From positions 46,713,001-46,777,000 of the forward strand of contig NC_068558.1 of assembly GCF_022201045.2 (NCBI RefSeq): a stretch of 64,000 nt of DNA. The letters are read 5' to 3'. The translations under genes were made by a program, and so were the position numbers. This stretch comes from Citrus sinensis. Lineage: Eukaryota > Streptophyta > Magnoliopsida > Sapindales > Rutaceae. Below the pieces are notes generated by a model, which did no database searches, was not told where the DNA came from, and was given only the letters and a program-made list of their open reading frames with translations. This document shows, piece by piece, positions 1 through 14,606 of the stretch. Positions within the stretch are counted from its first letter, which is position 1. Every line of letters begins with the position of its first letter.

Positions 1-2324
1 ATATCTTACTACTAACAAAAGTACAAAACTAAAAATCTCAACAAACTCTATGCTGCAAAAGCACAATTAAAAGTAAACAATTTTTACCTTAACTTTGGCA
101 TTTTGTTTTTTTTTTTTTAAAGAAAAAAGAAAAGAAAAAAAGCAACGTCCAAACCTCAAAATTTTTATTTAATCGTCTTACTAAGAAATAATTAATGCAC
201 TTGTTTCAAAATAATAATAATAACAGTTAATGCGTTGACGTTCAAGAAAATAAACTATGAGCCATGAGCCCTCGAGATTGAACTTGTTTTCAATTGGGCT
301 AAGCAACCCTACAATGAACTATAAATTCTACTTTCGGCCCTTCAAAATCTCAAGGCTCTTCACTTAATACCATAGGAGAAAAAGGTGAAGCAATTGCGGA
401 AAGGAACTTGAAAATTCCGCAAAAATATGGAAACAGAAATAATGGGGAAAAAAAGGGTCAATAATACTGTACAGTCATTACTATTTACCACCCACTTGAT
501 GAAATAGTATATGACATGAAAACTTTTCAAAATAATTAAGGAGTGGGGTTGACAAACTAAATCAGATGGAATGATTGGATTAAGTTAAAAATTAATAAGA
601 ACTTGATAAGGATTATTGCATTGTAAAGCGTCGACATGTTGTGTTGGAGAAGAAAAATTCCCTTCAATGTATCTGATCAAAACAGCTTTATGATAGAATT
701 AATCTGTGAAGCGCGTCCCAATAAGATCTTGACAGCGAAGTATAATGGAATCATTGGTTGATAAGACTCGACTCCATTAGTGGACACAAATCTCTGAGTA
801 TGATTATGGTTGATTAAGGGCCTAATTATCCCCCCAAAGTGAGGTCAATGATGTAATGTTTGATGAAATTAGTTGACTATCATGCATTTTTCCCACTATT
901 ACAAAAAGCAAGAGTCGTAATTATTCAAAGCTAGGGCAGACAATTCAAGCATTTATTTTAACTTGACAACTCTCTTTTTGATTTATCAGTAGCTTGGACT
1001 GTTACACTTGCTTTCTTATTATAATAATTAATTATGTGGGTTGAAGATGCTCGATTTCTTCCTTGTAATGCTGTCTTCCTTCTCATTAAAGTCAAAACTT
1101 TTATAATAATTCATGTCTGCCTTTCCCTTAAATTGTTAAAGCTTACACTATATATGGATGGTGATTAGATGCTGAATCCCCTTTTCAAACTTTACTTTGA
1201 TTTCTTATAAATAATGGCTATATATTACAGTTGGCAGCTGGTTAGCGAAAATATAAGTGACAAAGGCATGTGCTAATGTTGCCGCTAATGTTAATAAGAC
1301 TATGAAGTGGGTTACATTAAGGGTCATATTGAATAGACTCTTCTCTAAGTGCCTTGCCATTTGGTATTTGCATTCTTTAAGAGTAACGTGGAGTGCTTCT
1401 CACAAAAGAAAGAAACTTCTGTGTGTGGGTCATGATGGTGATAATCTTGGGCCGTTAACATCAAGTTCATAGCACATATAGCAGCCACAGAAAAAACGGT
1501 GGTGAGTTTGTCCAATTGCATGAATGAAATAATTAGAGAATTTAATGAGGAATAGCAAGCAAGCATAATGTCTAATCCCATTATCCCAAAGTGATCGCTT
1601 GATAGTTGATCTTTCTTGTCAATAGGTTGTCATCCTTTTTGAAAGAGATGTTTTGGAGTTAAAAAGACAATCAAAAGATAATCAAATTTAAGGCAGGCAA
1701 CCTCTTTCTTTCTTTGTTTCAAGGACATATCGATTACGCCGCTTTTGATTTCAAACAACATCTTGATTATTACATATAGGATCAGCATCTTTGTGAAATT
1801 TCCTTCGCTAATATCCCATCAACTCCCCATATCTAATTACACACAAACCCTTGGGAAATTTTGTAAATTTCGGCTCATTATCTCTATAAATAATGAAGTA
1901 AATAATCAAAAGAGGTGATTGATGATTGTGTTGTCTGAATAGAATACACTTTTGAGGCCACCAGGGAATCTATCGTTGTTGAAAATGATGAAGCGAAGTT
2001 AAAATATCAGTATGTCTACGCATACTAAAGAAAAAAAAAAAAAAACTAGTAGGAATAACAGGAAATTAAGCATTTCAAAAAAAAAAGAAGAGGAAATTAG
2101 GAGGTTGGTTAAGCGTAAGCTTCAATTACTAATTCAAGTTGTTTTAGTTAATCAAATCTGTGGATTGAGTATGCACCGGCCTGCCCAAAACAACACACCT
2201 ATTGGGTTGGCTATCAACTGTGTTCTGATTTTTAGCTTCTTAAATACAAGCGAGTGAATATACTTTTAAGATTAGAAACAAATGAAAGCTTGCTTTAATC
2301 GTGCAAGAAACCAAAGTGATTATT
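1..2324. other. AT-rich non-coding stretch
   Basis: No reading frame here resembles a known protein or has codon structure beyond short chance frames. I see simple A/T tracts and no RNA gene, inverted repeat or transposon end that I could delimit. It is intergenic as far as I can tell. Confidence 0.6.
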
Positions 2325-2866
2325 CAGTATGATAATCCCTAAATTTAACTTTTTGTACGACTCTATCTCATGATTTTACGTAATTCTCTTGTGTATGTGT
2401 GCGTGTATATAGATTAAAAAAAAAGATTTCAATATATACACTAACAGACAAAAAAAAAAACTCAATATCAAATGCATTAAGCCAGTAATAATAATCATAT
2501 TTAGATGATTATTATTACAATAATACTTTTTTATAAAGTTGTAATACAAAATTTATATTCCAAGTTAGCTATGACTATGTTGGAGCATATCTACAGTATG
2601 ATAATCCCTAAATTTAACTTTTTGTACGACTCTATCTCATGATTTTACGTAATTCTCTTGTGTATGTGTGCGTGTATATAGATTAAAAAAAAAGATTGTA
2701 ATATATGCACTAACAGACAAAAAAAAAACTCAATATCAAATGCATTAAGCCAGTAATAATAACCATATTTAGATGATTATTATTACAATAATACTTTTTT
2801 ATAAAGTTGTAATACAAAATTTATATTCCAAGTTGGCTATGACTATGTTGGAGCATATCTACAGTA
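2325..2866. repeat. Two-copy tandem duplication, 269-bp unit
   Basis: The block starting with cagtatgataatcccta at 2325 recurs at 2594 and runs to about 2866. The copies differ by only a few substitutions and a small change in an A-tract, so the duplication is recent. Each unit carries an internal inverted repeat (aataataatcat, short spacer, atgattattatt) that could form a hairpin. I see no coding potential and no transposon ends. Confidence 0.9.
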
Positions 2867-5800
2867 GAACACGAATCTCAACCACACATACAAAGTGATA
2901 AATAGTAAAAAACATATTATAACTTTGATCGTGTGGTTATGAAATGATGCTCCATCTTAAGGTAACTCCAATATAGTGAAACCCTTCCAAGTTATATGAA
3001 ATAAAAAGCAAAATTATAATAAATTGATGTAAGTATCATTTTACTGCCACATACTAAACTGTACGAATGCGGGGTTTACGTTACAGTGAGTTTGTAAAAT
3101 GAAAGTTGTGCCTCGAGGTTACAAGCACAATCTTATCCAAAGCTTAAACCAGTTAGTAGTATCACTATCACATATAATTAACGAACACAAACAAAATCCA
3201 AAAAGGGAAAAAAGATTCTTTTTTTATTGGACCCGAGGGAGTGAAAAAAATTGATAATTTTAATTATCTCAATCAAGCGAGCAGTCCCTGGCAATTTGAA
3301 CGAGCTTTTATGGCCAACCCCCAAGCGTGTGGACAGTGATGCACTTCTTATCGATCTATCACTCTTGTATAGATTATAGAAGTGCGGCATCTCATCGAAC
3401 TATCGCCGTCTTAATTTCTACGTGGCATGCTTAGTATCAGTTGTTATGTTCGGATCTTTCAGGCCCCATGGGGATACCGTTGTCAGTAATAATAAAAGGA
3501 CTCTATTATACATTGAATTAGGCCCCAACCACAATTCCAGCAACGGGACAAACAATTTCAATTTCTACGGATCACGTTCGTATGAATCGTTCAATTGTTT
3601 CCTTCTTAGTGCGTGATTGATTTTAACTAGTACTGTTGTATATGAGTAAATTTTATCAAACAGTTGGCGTTCATCAAATTCAAAATAAAACAAACAATAC
3701 GAACGTGAACTGGGTTTATTTATCCTTGTAAGAAAAATTAAGGAGAACGAGCATCTGTTGTGTACACGTACGTGCTGTCCGATGTAGAAAATTGATGGGG
3801 TGGGAGCCGGAGCCGAGACAGAGATGGTGGACCAAAGCCAAGTTCTAAGGCCCAATGAGAGAGCGACAGCAACGCGGACAATTGGTGTCGTGGAGGTACG
3901 GAGGTGATGTGACGTCGGGATTTACAGTTGGCTGAAGTAGTTGGTGGGACCCACAGGCGACACACGTGTTGGAGAGCGCGCCAGAACAGAAAGAGGGAGA
4001 TTGGAATTAGACCAGAGACTACATAACGGGGGGAAATTTCTTGGTGTTTTTGATATATTGTTGTTTATTCATTCATTACTCATTTGTATGATATGTGCAC
4101 TATTGTGATTAGGTAAAGCATATATATAAATATATAATAAAAATTAAATTAAATTAAAAAAAAAAAAACTAAAGAAGCAGGGTTTTAAAAACACATCAAA
4201 AGAATTTTCGAAAGGACAGAAAAGTAAAAAAAGCAAAACAGCTGCTTTAAACAATCATTAAACCGTTAGGACACAAATCTTCTAGGTGGTTCCTGGGCCC
4301 ACGTAGCTTTTTTTTTCGTTGGAAATCAACTGAGGCCGCGTTTTGGTGTTCGTGTTGCCAGCTTTAATTATGCACAAACACACCAGCAGTAATTTCTGTT
4401 TACAGTTTATCGATCATAAAATAATAAATAATAGAGAATTACACGAGAGTACATTGCATTCGCGCTGAAACTAAAATTACAAATATATAATTAATTTAAA
4501 GTTGAAGCAGATTGAATCTCTGTATCTGGAGCCAGCCAAACAGGGAGTTAAAGCTAAATTAGATTTTCCCACCCAGCGTAACAGTAACTTAGATTTGTCG
4601 ATGCAACAGCGAACACAATTACTCGGCCTATACATTAAAATAATAAAAAGCAGGGGCTTTAGAGGTTAAAACAGAAAAGGAAGCTTGTCAGTTGTAATAT
4701 AATATTGTTTATGTGCAAGTCTCAAGAGACAAGGAAGAGCGCCATTATGCTTTAGTGAATTTGCTTGAACTGGTCATCTATAATAATGGCAGACAAACAA
4801 GTTCAAATCCATCACTGAAGAATATACACACCTACACGCTAATAATGGTAAGAAATAATAGCCTAGTGTAAAAAAAAAAAATTAATAAATAATGGGGGTT
4901 TGCCGACAATCACTGTTTAAATGACGTCTTATTACTGTCTTTTCAAAACTTTATCTCCAATTTCCACCCTACAATTAAAAAAATAAAAAGAAAGAAAAAT
5001 TGTTGGTGTGATAAAAAATGGAATCTCCGTTTGAGAATATTTAGAGTTACAGAGTGTTACTGTATACAAAGCTAGGTGCTTGAGAAACAATCGGGGCATA
5101 GCATCTGCATGGTCATGATAATTAGTCATTATTGTGCATCTGATAAAGCGCAATGCATCAGCGTCACCGGCTATTCGTCGGGGGCCCTGATTGATGGACG
5201 GCTTGATCATAAAAGGGCCCTATTACAGCTTTCCTGAAATTGCAAGTTTTAATGTTTTGGGTCCCAGATTTCTTCGATGCGATGGGCTATATATAGTTAT
5301 CTTAAGTTATATTTAATATAATTTATAATTAAGTAAAATTTATTTACTGACCCGTTTGATTTTATTACTTTCTTACTTTTGTTTACACTGAAAAATCTGA
5401 TTATAAATATAATAAATGTAATTTAGGAAAACTTATAAATACATCCTTGATGTGTGTGTGTGTGTAGTGAATGGTTGTGAGATGCCTTTGCATAGCTTTG
5501 CATGCCGCCGCTGCAATTAATGTTATGCCCTGGACTCTTTTGGTGTACTTGACATGAAGAATCTGACACATCATTCAGTCGATGATAGCTAGAAATGGTG
5601 AAAATGCGTCATGTTTTCTCAGGACTCATTAAGTGCTTACTTTTGGGGTCGCAATATTGCGTCGGTCCCTTGTTAATTTTTAGCTATCGAAACCCTATTC
5701 ACGCCCTCATATAATTTCGTACTTTTAACCTATCCCCTAGGCCTTCGGCCTTAATTTGTCACTCTGTTAAAGAGCTAACAATATGAAGGAAAAAAAAAGA

Positions 5801-8800
5801 AAGAATGAAGTATGGATTCGAGTTCGACTCCAATGGTACAGTACTGTCGTAACTCTTTCACCTAGCTACTGTATTTTGGATCGGATTGAACAGAGGCAGA
5901 GTTAGCAATATATTTGAAGCTGGAAACGGTGCCTCCCTTTTTGGCATTACTTTTGAAACTTAATAGGGAAAAATTATTAAAGGCAATGCCCCCATTGGTG
6001 GGGTTTGATTGGACTAATGTCACATATTTATAAACCCCACCCCGACAAATCAAACCTTATCTAATTTCCCCAATTGATTTTTTTTTTCTTTTCTTTTCTT
6101 TTCTCTCTTTTCAATTCGTTTTTTTTTTTTTCCCATCAATGGTAAATATAAAGTGGGCAGCGTATAAAACTCAAGTATTACTTCAAGATGATAATACTCT
6201 CAGCCAATCGAGCGGCGGGGACAAACATGTACCAAGTACCTAAAGTTTGATTTAGACTTGGATCAAATCTTAGCACACTCGTGCAAGCCAATGAACCTAG
6301 ACAGCTGAAAGTTCTCGGCCAAACCCTTTTATCACATCTTAATATTATGTTTGATACTCCATATATATATGTAGGCCATTGCCAAATCTCTTTCTCCTAA
6401 TTCTTGACTCAATTGCCGCTTTCATTATACGTGATTTTGTTCCCATTGAACTTATTATATTTTCACATGAATTTCTATATGTAACTTTTTGTATCATATT
6501 ATCATGCATGCATTCCCGTACACAGTGGCATAGAATAATATTTGATATTATTCCCAAATTATGAGTTGTCAGAGTACGTCCGTGACTGTGAGAATACTAC
6601 AATAATATATATGTATATATATAATTCTCTTTCTTCTTCAATCTTCATCCAATTCCTTCTTTTTGGAAATTTTACAGCTTTGTTATCGTTAAAGACAATT
6701 TTCAGTAAGCTCTCTCAGGATGCAAACAATTAACAATTTTCCATGTTTAGAAACATTTCATTGGAGCTTATGAATGCGACCAGGTGAATATAATTAAGCT
6801 GGCTCCAGTTTTTACGTTTGAAAGAATCCAATTATATATGATGTAACGCAGCCAACGCTAACACCGCTGTTTATTTTTGTAGCCAACCATTGACCAACAA
6901 CACTGACTTTAAAATTTGATGCCAACTCAAGTACCAAGGCAAGGAGGTATCTGTAGAATTAATTTGACTGTTGTCCACTTCTCTTGTTATGTACAGGTGA
7001 GAGAGTCAACGATAAACAATTTAGCTGTCAAATTTCAGCCCAAAAATGAAAAATAAATAAATTAAGCACAAAAAGTCCCAAACATATTCTAATAAATCTT
7101 CGAATGGAAAGCATCTGAGAAATGCAAAATAGTTTCAGTTCAATTCATTGCATTCAATTGTTGTCCACTTCTCTTATGGGTTATTGTTTTGTTCCAAGTT
7201 CCAACTTCCATGTCCTCTATCAATTATATATCGATGGAATAATTAATTAACTCTCAAATAATTGAAGTGATCACTTCACTTGAATGTATGGCAGTGAATA
7301 TTATGTCAAAAGTTACTAATTAAATGAAATTTAAAATCAACAATTGCCGACCCGACCGCCATGGAAGCTCCAAAATGCATACAATTTTCGCTATCAATTA
7401 CATATTTAATTTGTTATAATTAACGGTGAAGACAAAAGGGTTGACCAAAGAAGACAGCTCATGTGCTAACATATGATAAGCCCACGAGTGAATGATGAGG
7501 TATGGGAGATAGTTTAATTAGAAGTATCTTTTTATTATCTTTTTCGCTGGGTTTTAATTAGTTTAGAATTTCATCTTGTTGGATATGTGTGAACCGTGAC
7601 ATTGCTAAGGTCAACAAAAGCTCATAATGGTGTTGCAAGGAGAGAAAAAAAAAACTATATAATAATATCAACCAAAGTTTATACTTATTAAACCTAACGG
7701 TTTTCTTTTTTTTCTCATTTTATTATGTCTTTTGGTTTTCATAATAATGAAACTTTAAAGGCTTGAGAGAGAGAGAGATTGAAGATGCTGCTTTATGGAC
7801 TGCAGTTGTCTATACGTGTATGTTTAGAGAGATATAGATATATCAATTATCGTGCACACATACTTTAATTAGGGAATGATTGCCTTTACATCAGCTACGC
7901 ATACGATTGTCCAATTTTTCATTCTTTATTTCCTTAAAGAGTCCTTATTAATTATCTTATTCGTTAGCGAATACATAATGAAAATATTTTAAACAAAATA
8001 ATCTTTTCATCCTTTCATTCATTAAATTAAACTCGTTAAAACTGTCATAATTATGATGAACAAACCCAACCAAAATGCCAATTGGAGTCTAAAATAAATT
8101 TGGAAAAAAATATATATTATTACAAAACAAAACATATGAAAAGAAAAATATTATGATGAATTTAACTCACGCGCGGTAGAAATCATAAAATTTCATACAC
8201 GTTGCAAGTTGGAATAACGAGTTATAGTTAAAATATGTTGGGTTCGATGGAGATTCGATCGATGGCACATGAATAAAGATAGTACTCTCAGTCAAAGATA
8301 ATTAATTATTACCAATGCAAAGCTAGATACGTGCCAATTAATATGTGCGGTTAATCATATGGTAATGAACAGTAATCTCGCAAATAATTGTAATGATTGG
8401 ACAACAGTGACTCATATTTTGCTCTCCGCCAAACATGAACTACTATATATATATATAGATCTCACAATCAATCAACTGATCAATAATCCTCTATATATAT
8501 ATATATATATCTATATATTCCCAAAACCCCAATAATGTATTTGGGGTTTTAATATGAATCCTCTCTGTCGGTGGCGAGAGTAAGAGACTCTCATTTTGGT
8601 TTAAAGATATATGTCCCCAGTTGAACGTACGTGTTTAAACTTCTAAAATTCCTCTCTTTGTATTATAGCAAAATGAGCTGATATTGATGACACATCAAAA
8701 TTATTTGATTGGCTTTCGAAATTGTAAAGTCAAAAGAAAGAGATTTGTTTATCAATTGTTAATTTTTTATTTAATTTGCCCGCAGCTATATATGAAGAGA

Positions 8801-11800
8801 GTTGCCTGTTAGTGTTCAAAAATTTTAATCGCACTGGCTTTTTTTTTTCTTTTTTTTTTTTGGGGGCTTACCCCTAGGACAATTTTTATATATATATATT
8901 GCACAAAATTCTTTGAATTGACATCTTTACTCTGAGTCAAGGAGACAATTAATAGTAACATTTAACCAAAAAAATAATAAAAATTAATTATGAGCTTGAT
9001 TAGTGATGTTATAGGTATCTTAATTAATTTAGTACAAAAAAAGTCTTTAAAGATAGTTGTATTTAATTACTAGTTGACACGTTTAAGAAACCATTAACTA
9101 TGGTACTGTATGATAGATACCATTGGGAGAAAAAAAAAATTGGAGGAATTCATTGGTAATTTTTGAAATATAATATCCCTTTGTTTGGAGGGTAAAGTAT
9201 GAAACATATTAAGGGCCTTTTTGGTATTATAATGGGATGTTGTGACTTAAAAATTATAACTATAAAGTATTTGGTAAATATTTACACTATTGGTTTTTTA
9301 AGTTAGATTGAATTTACCAATATTATTTATAAATTACATTTACCAAACATAATATATTTTTATACTGCAATTATTGATTTTTTTCCACAATAACTATGAT
9401 TTAAAAATTACAAACTCCTCAACGCCGACAAGTCGTAAGTTGTTAACTTCGCTGTTTGCAATTTAAGTAGAATTATTCATAGATCAGTGATAACATCGTC
9501 TTGCATATGTGAACCTACGTCGTTTCCATAAATGCCTACTAAATTAATCATTTATAAATAGAAAAAAGAGGAAGGAAATGACGAAAACGGCCCTTTAGAA
9601 ATGTGACCTTTTCATAATTCAGACAAGGTGGACCCATGAAGATGGCGTAGAGATCTGCTATCTGCACAATGAAGCACATGCAAATGTTGTGTAGCGTCTG
9701 GAGTCTAATGGCCCCACCATCCCAATTGGACTATATATATATATATTTTTTTTTTTGAATAGAAAGCCAATAGGACTATTTTTGCATGCACCAAAATTGA
9801 CTCAATCAACTTGTTTCTTTCACCGTCTGATGCCGATGACTAATAAGTTAATCACCGCTGATCCCCGTGCCCCCACTTTAATGGCAATTGGGACCCATCT
9901 GATTTCGGGTCATTTCGAGGAAGAAGGAAAATCGTTTTGTTTAACGAAGATTTATTAATTTGCTTTTAAATTAAGCTCACGAACCACTCAGAAACTGTAC
10001 CTTTCAATTAACTATTTATGGTCTTGAATTGCATAAATTAGCTAAATAATTCACGTTAATAATATGCTCTTTTATCTTTTTTTATTAAACAGAAGATTTA
10101 AAATGTACAAGCAGATAAATGAAATGTGTTTCCTTTCTCTTTTTGATAATTTGTTTCATATACCTTTGTTTTGAACGCTAGTTTTATATACGTTTATATG
10201 TTAAGTTTATAATCATACTCCTTTAAAAAAAATTGAAAAAATTTAATCACACTTTTGATTCCTGTAATCTTTTTGGAGATTTGTTTTGGTTTCTCATTTT
10301 AAGGTCAGAGGCCCCAAATCTAACCACTATTAGACAATTATATAATTTTTTTTTCTTTTTTGGTTACATAAAACTTTGTCATGATAGAAAATACAATCTA
10401 TTAAATTGATTGTTTTCTAGGAACTTCATATTTTCAGAATGATTTTTGTGTGAAATCCTAAAAGGACGAAAATTAGCTTATTGTTATCTATTTTCAAATA
10501 ATTTTATTTGATTTGTAACTTTTTTGAATCTTAAGAAAGTACCTTAAAAATTGATTTAGCTATATATATATTAAAAAATAATAATTTGAACTATGACCGT
10601 AAATATGTAACTTATCTATGATCATGGTTCAAGCTTGTATTTGTGTTCAAAGAAAGCGAGCTTGGAAGCTAACTATTAAATTGTGTACAAAAATATAAAA
10701 TTATAATTTGGTTCTAAACTTCAAATTTCCCAAAAAAAAAAAAAAAAAAGAGAAAAGAAAAGAAGATAATAACGTCATCATTTATTCTATTTCCTTCCCA
10801 TCTATTTTAACGTCTTGATTAATGGTATGTGCATATAATATTTATTTGTTTAATCTTGTCTGGTTTCCCAAAAGAAGGGCCCAATGAAAGGTGGAAACAG
10901 CAAGGATTATGAGTTTAAAGCAGGATTAATTAAGTACACGTTCATATTTTAATCCCATTTGAGTTTCATATTCATTTTTTTTTTTAAAGAATTATTCTAA
11001 CCATCATGCCGCTATAAACTTGTAATCATTGAATGAAAATATAAAATTATCCCCATAAGAGATTCTCATTTATATTAAAATAATTATTAAAACAGGTAAC
11101 GTTATCAAGATAATTAACATTTTCCCCCACAAAAGTTTGACTTGCAGCAGCTAGCTGCCAAATTTTTATCAATAATTCGCCAATGTAAAATGTCACAAAT
11201 TTCCCCATAAAAACTTTTTTCTAGCAGATGGAAGCTTCAGTCGTTTTAAAGCTATTTAAATCTTTTTAAAGTCAAGCCTTTCTTCAATCATTTAGATGCA
11301 CAAGCAAAGAAGTTATTACGTGGACGTGCTCTCATAATTAATTTGTTTTAACGACAATGCCGGTTACCGTTAATTGTTTTGAGGCCGTTTGTTTTAGCTT
11401 TTGTTTACTCTGCTGGCAAATCTACATGATTAATTAAACTGCAGCTTGGCTTTGGCAAACACTTGAAGCGGTGGTGGCGGTGTTTTAATGAAGTTTCATT
11501 CAGGTTGTTGGCCTAAAGATTTAAAAAGAGAAAAATAAAATTATCATTTAATTGGTTTTGATTCAGATATACCCTTTTGCCCTTTTCGTTTGTTCTTTAA
11601 ACTTTAGCAATTATATTTGTTGTTGCGTTTAATGAAAGTACTAAACATAGAGTGGGGAAATTAAGTTGTGTTGCAACTTGCAACAATACCTTATTATTAC
11701 ACTAATGATTTTATCTAAATATGTTTTATCTTTAAAACAGAGAACAATAATAATAACATGGTAAAGTTGATAAAATACAACCACGTAATCGGGCTTCAAT

Positions 11801-12800
11801 CAATGCATAGGATTTTCTGATAACATAGTTTAAATTTGTTTCACATTTTTGGTCATAGCCGTGTGGAGTAAGTTTGGGCATCTCCAATTTACATGGTAGA
11901 AAAGGAAACAGAATGAAAGAAGCAATAGTGTGTTTCCAATTAGGGCAAAATTTGATGGGGTGGGGCAATTTACAACACCCAGTGGATTTCATCAAAAATA
12001 GGAAAATGGATAAAAATATCTTCTTCTTCTTTTTTAATTTCGATGAAAATGGCTAAAAATACTTGTTCTTTCCACGTAATGATGAAACTTTTCAAAGCGA
12101 TCATGATTCAGAAGAATTGCCCAAAAAGCCAAAAGGGTTGGGGAAAAAAAATATCCTTTTTTTTTTTCCTTTGAGACACAAAAAGCAAGCATTTGTGTAA
12201 TTTCCTTTTTAAATGTTTCATATAATTTGAACATATTTACAATCTACCATAACTTCTTAGATCAATTCTACGATGATAGTACAATTTAAATAAATTTGTT
12301 TTTAAATTCAGTTCCACACAGTACACGTGAAAAAAAAAAAAAAAACTCAAAACTCGAAACTCTTACCCACATAAGCGAATGAGCGAAAAGGAAGAAGGTT
12401 CATCCCCAAGTGGACAGAGGAATATTGAAAATCCCGGTTATGTTTATTTTAGTTTACCAGTCGCAGCTCAGTTAACTGAAAGGGGTTTTGTAAATTCTGT
12501 GAAATGAAATTTTCACAGGCTTAAAGCTACAAGTTACAAGCATGGGTTGCTGCCAAAGTAGTGTATAGCGACCAATATATTATGAGTGAAAATGCCCCAC
12601 CACCCCTGCAAAAGACATTAATTCTCAGACCTTTGATAAGACATATGCAACATGCAACTCAGAGTCTATTAACTGATTTCATTTCTTCACCTTGTTGCCA
12701 AAAGAAAAAAAAAAAGGAAAAAGATATTAAAGAGAGAGAGAAAAAAAAAAAATGAAACTATAGCAGGGTTATGTTATGAATAGGACTTTTCTCTCGTGAA
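2867..12800. other. Long intergenic region upstream of the MYB gene
   Basis: About 10 kb of AT-rich DNA without a convincing gene. Frames of 60-90 codons occur, but they have no recognisable domains, are low in complexity or overlap on opposite strands. Pyrimidine tracts (about 6078-6134), a short AT microsatellite (about 8491-8518) and a possible MITE relic near 9207-9420 are the only structures I can point to. Distal regulatory DNA of the MYB gene may lie here, but no specific site can be named. Confidence 0.5.
9207..9420. mobile_element. Possible MITE relic
   Basis: The left edge reads agggcctttttggtattata, a style typical of plant hAT-like MITE ends. The interior has 'tttggtaaat' on one side and 'atttaccaaa' on the other in inverted orientation. 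The right end is not clear and I found no target-site duplication, so this may be truncated or simply AT-rich sequence. Confidence 0.3.
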
Positions 12801-12805
12801 AGATC

Positions 12806-12820
12806 CCTCTTATAATAAAT
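12806..12820 (+). promoter_or_regulatory. Candidate TATA element of the MYB gene
   Basis: A cttataataaat stretch lies about 250 bases before the MYB start codon and is followed by a CT-rich leader, as is usual in plant promoters. It is the only TATA-like motif at a sensible distance, but the region is AT-rich and the assignment is inferred. Confidence 0.3.
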
Positions 12821-13068
12821 TCAACTTCTCTTTCTGAGCTGTTACTTCATTTTCTGATCTTCCCAATCAAAATTATTTCTCTTTCTTCACTTACATATTT
12901 TCTACCACCAAAACATCTTCTAGCAAAGCAAATCCATTCACAGTCGCAACAGCAGCAAGCCCATTGCTGACAGTTAACCACAGAAATTAAACTTGCTGTT
13001 TTTGGAAATTAAACTTGCTTTTCTCCCCTTCATTTGAAGTCGAAGTGTTGAGTCTCCTTTTTCCTCAA

Positions 13069-14606
13069 ATGGGGAGGCACTCTTGTTGTTACAAGCAGAA
13101 GCTAAGGAAAGGTTTGTGGTCACCCGAAGAAGATGAGAAGCTTTTGAGGCATATTACTAAGTATGGCCATGGTTGCTGGAGCTCTGTCCCCAAGCAAGCT
13201 GGTAATTGATAATATATTAATTGATGATCCCATCATCGTTTTCAAGTGTTTCTTCAATGTTTTAAAGATAATTATTTTGATGGTTCCGTCTTTACTACAT
13301 GGGGATGAATTTGCAGGTTTACAGAGATGTGGTAAGAGTTGCAGACTTAGATGGATTAATTATTTGAGGCCTGATTTGAAGAGAGGCACATTCTCACAGC
13401 AAGAAGAGAACCTTATAATTGAGCTTCATGCAGTTCTGGGGAATAGGTACTTTCTTTTGATTAATGTGATAATTAAGTTAAAATATGTGGTCATTAATTA
13501 ACATTATTGGTACTGTGTGGCTTTACAGATGGTCTCAGATTGCGGCACAACTGCCCGGTAGAACCGACAATGAAATAAAGAATCTGTGGAATTCTTGCTT
13601 AAAGAAGAAGCTCAGGCAGAGAGGCATTGACCCTGTAACGCATAAGCCACTTTCTGAAGTTGAAAATGGAGAAGACAAGAATCAAACAACAAACAGCCAA
13701 GACAAAGTCTCTGGGGTATCTGGTGAATTGAACCTCCTCAACACTGAGCTTACCGCAAAGCATGGGACAACGGCAGCTTTAAATGAGCAGAAACCAACTT
13801 CAGTTACTGCACAAGCCTACCATTTGTCGGAAATACAAGGCTCTTCAATCCCCAGCACAGTCAACAACAATAGAAGCAATTTTTATACACACAGATTTGC
13901 AAGTTCCAACCAAGAAAGCAGCAGCATCACCAATAGCCAGCCTTCAGATTTTGTGGGGCATTTTCCTCTTCAACAATTGAATTGTGCTTCCAATGCAAGA
14001 CTTTCAACAGCAGCCTCAAATTCCCCTCTCTGGTTTATGCAAACCAGTAAATCATTCGATATAAATTCTCAATTCTCGTCCAATGCAATGCCCACAATCC
14101 TGCCCCCTGTATCTAGCTCATCATTATTTTCAGCTCCTATGAGCTACAAAACATCTGTCACTCTTCCCTCAGATAATCATTCGATACCCTCTTTTACGGT
14201 CAATGGATCCCGGTACTGGGAAGCCGGTGGTGCCTCAAACAGCAACAGTGTAAGCAGTAGCAGCACAGAGCTGCAGAGCACCAGCTCCTTCCTTGAGAGC
14301 AGCATCTTCCCTTGGGGACTAGCAGATTGCAGCTCATCAGAGAAAGAAGGTCAAATCAATCTTATTGATAGCCACCCTGACGATGTTAAGTGGCCAGAAT
14401 ATTTCCAAACCCCATCATTGCTAATGGCCGCTGCTTTGCAAAATCAAACTTCTCAATCCTTATACAATGAGATAAAATCTGAAACACATTTCCTGACTGA
14501 TAGCTCGAGTGGTATATGGCCTCAAAACCAGCAACAACCTTTACAAAATTCTGACATATGTGCTAAGGAGATCCAGAGACTTACTGCAACGTATGGACAT
14601 ATTTAG
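13069..14606 (+). CDS. MYB55/MYB86-like: R2R3-MYB transcription factor, subgroup 13 (MYB55/61/86 type)
   Basis: Exons 13069-13201, 13317-13446 and 13529-14606 join to 446 residues. R2 has the tryptophan triad W17, W37, W57; R3 has F70, W89, W108, the usual pattern in which phenylalanine replaces the first tryptophan. Both introns fall at positions typical of R2R3-MYB genes (after KQAG and within GNR). The N-terminus [20 protein letters not shown] and the post-repeat stretch [20 protein letters not shown] are diagnostic, from family knowledge, of the MYB50/55/61/86 clade. Members act in the nucleus on AC-element promoters in secondary wall, mucilage or stomatal programmes; which role applies here cannot be read from sequence. 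The bHLH-binding signature ([DE]Lx2[RK]x3L...) is absent from R3. The C-terminal 330 residues are Ser/Asn/Gln-rich and look disordered. The start was chosen by the conserved MGRHSCC. A longer frame reaches back to 13015 but begins without an ATG. Confidence 0.95.

Noticed and set aside
2012-2257. 81-codon frame with KKKK runs
   Set aside because: A-rich low-complexity start, no recognisable domain, no splice context.
5815-5835. tRNA-like B box (gagttcgactcc)
   Set aside because: No acceptor stem, anticodon arm or A box upstream; not a tRNA gene.
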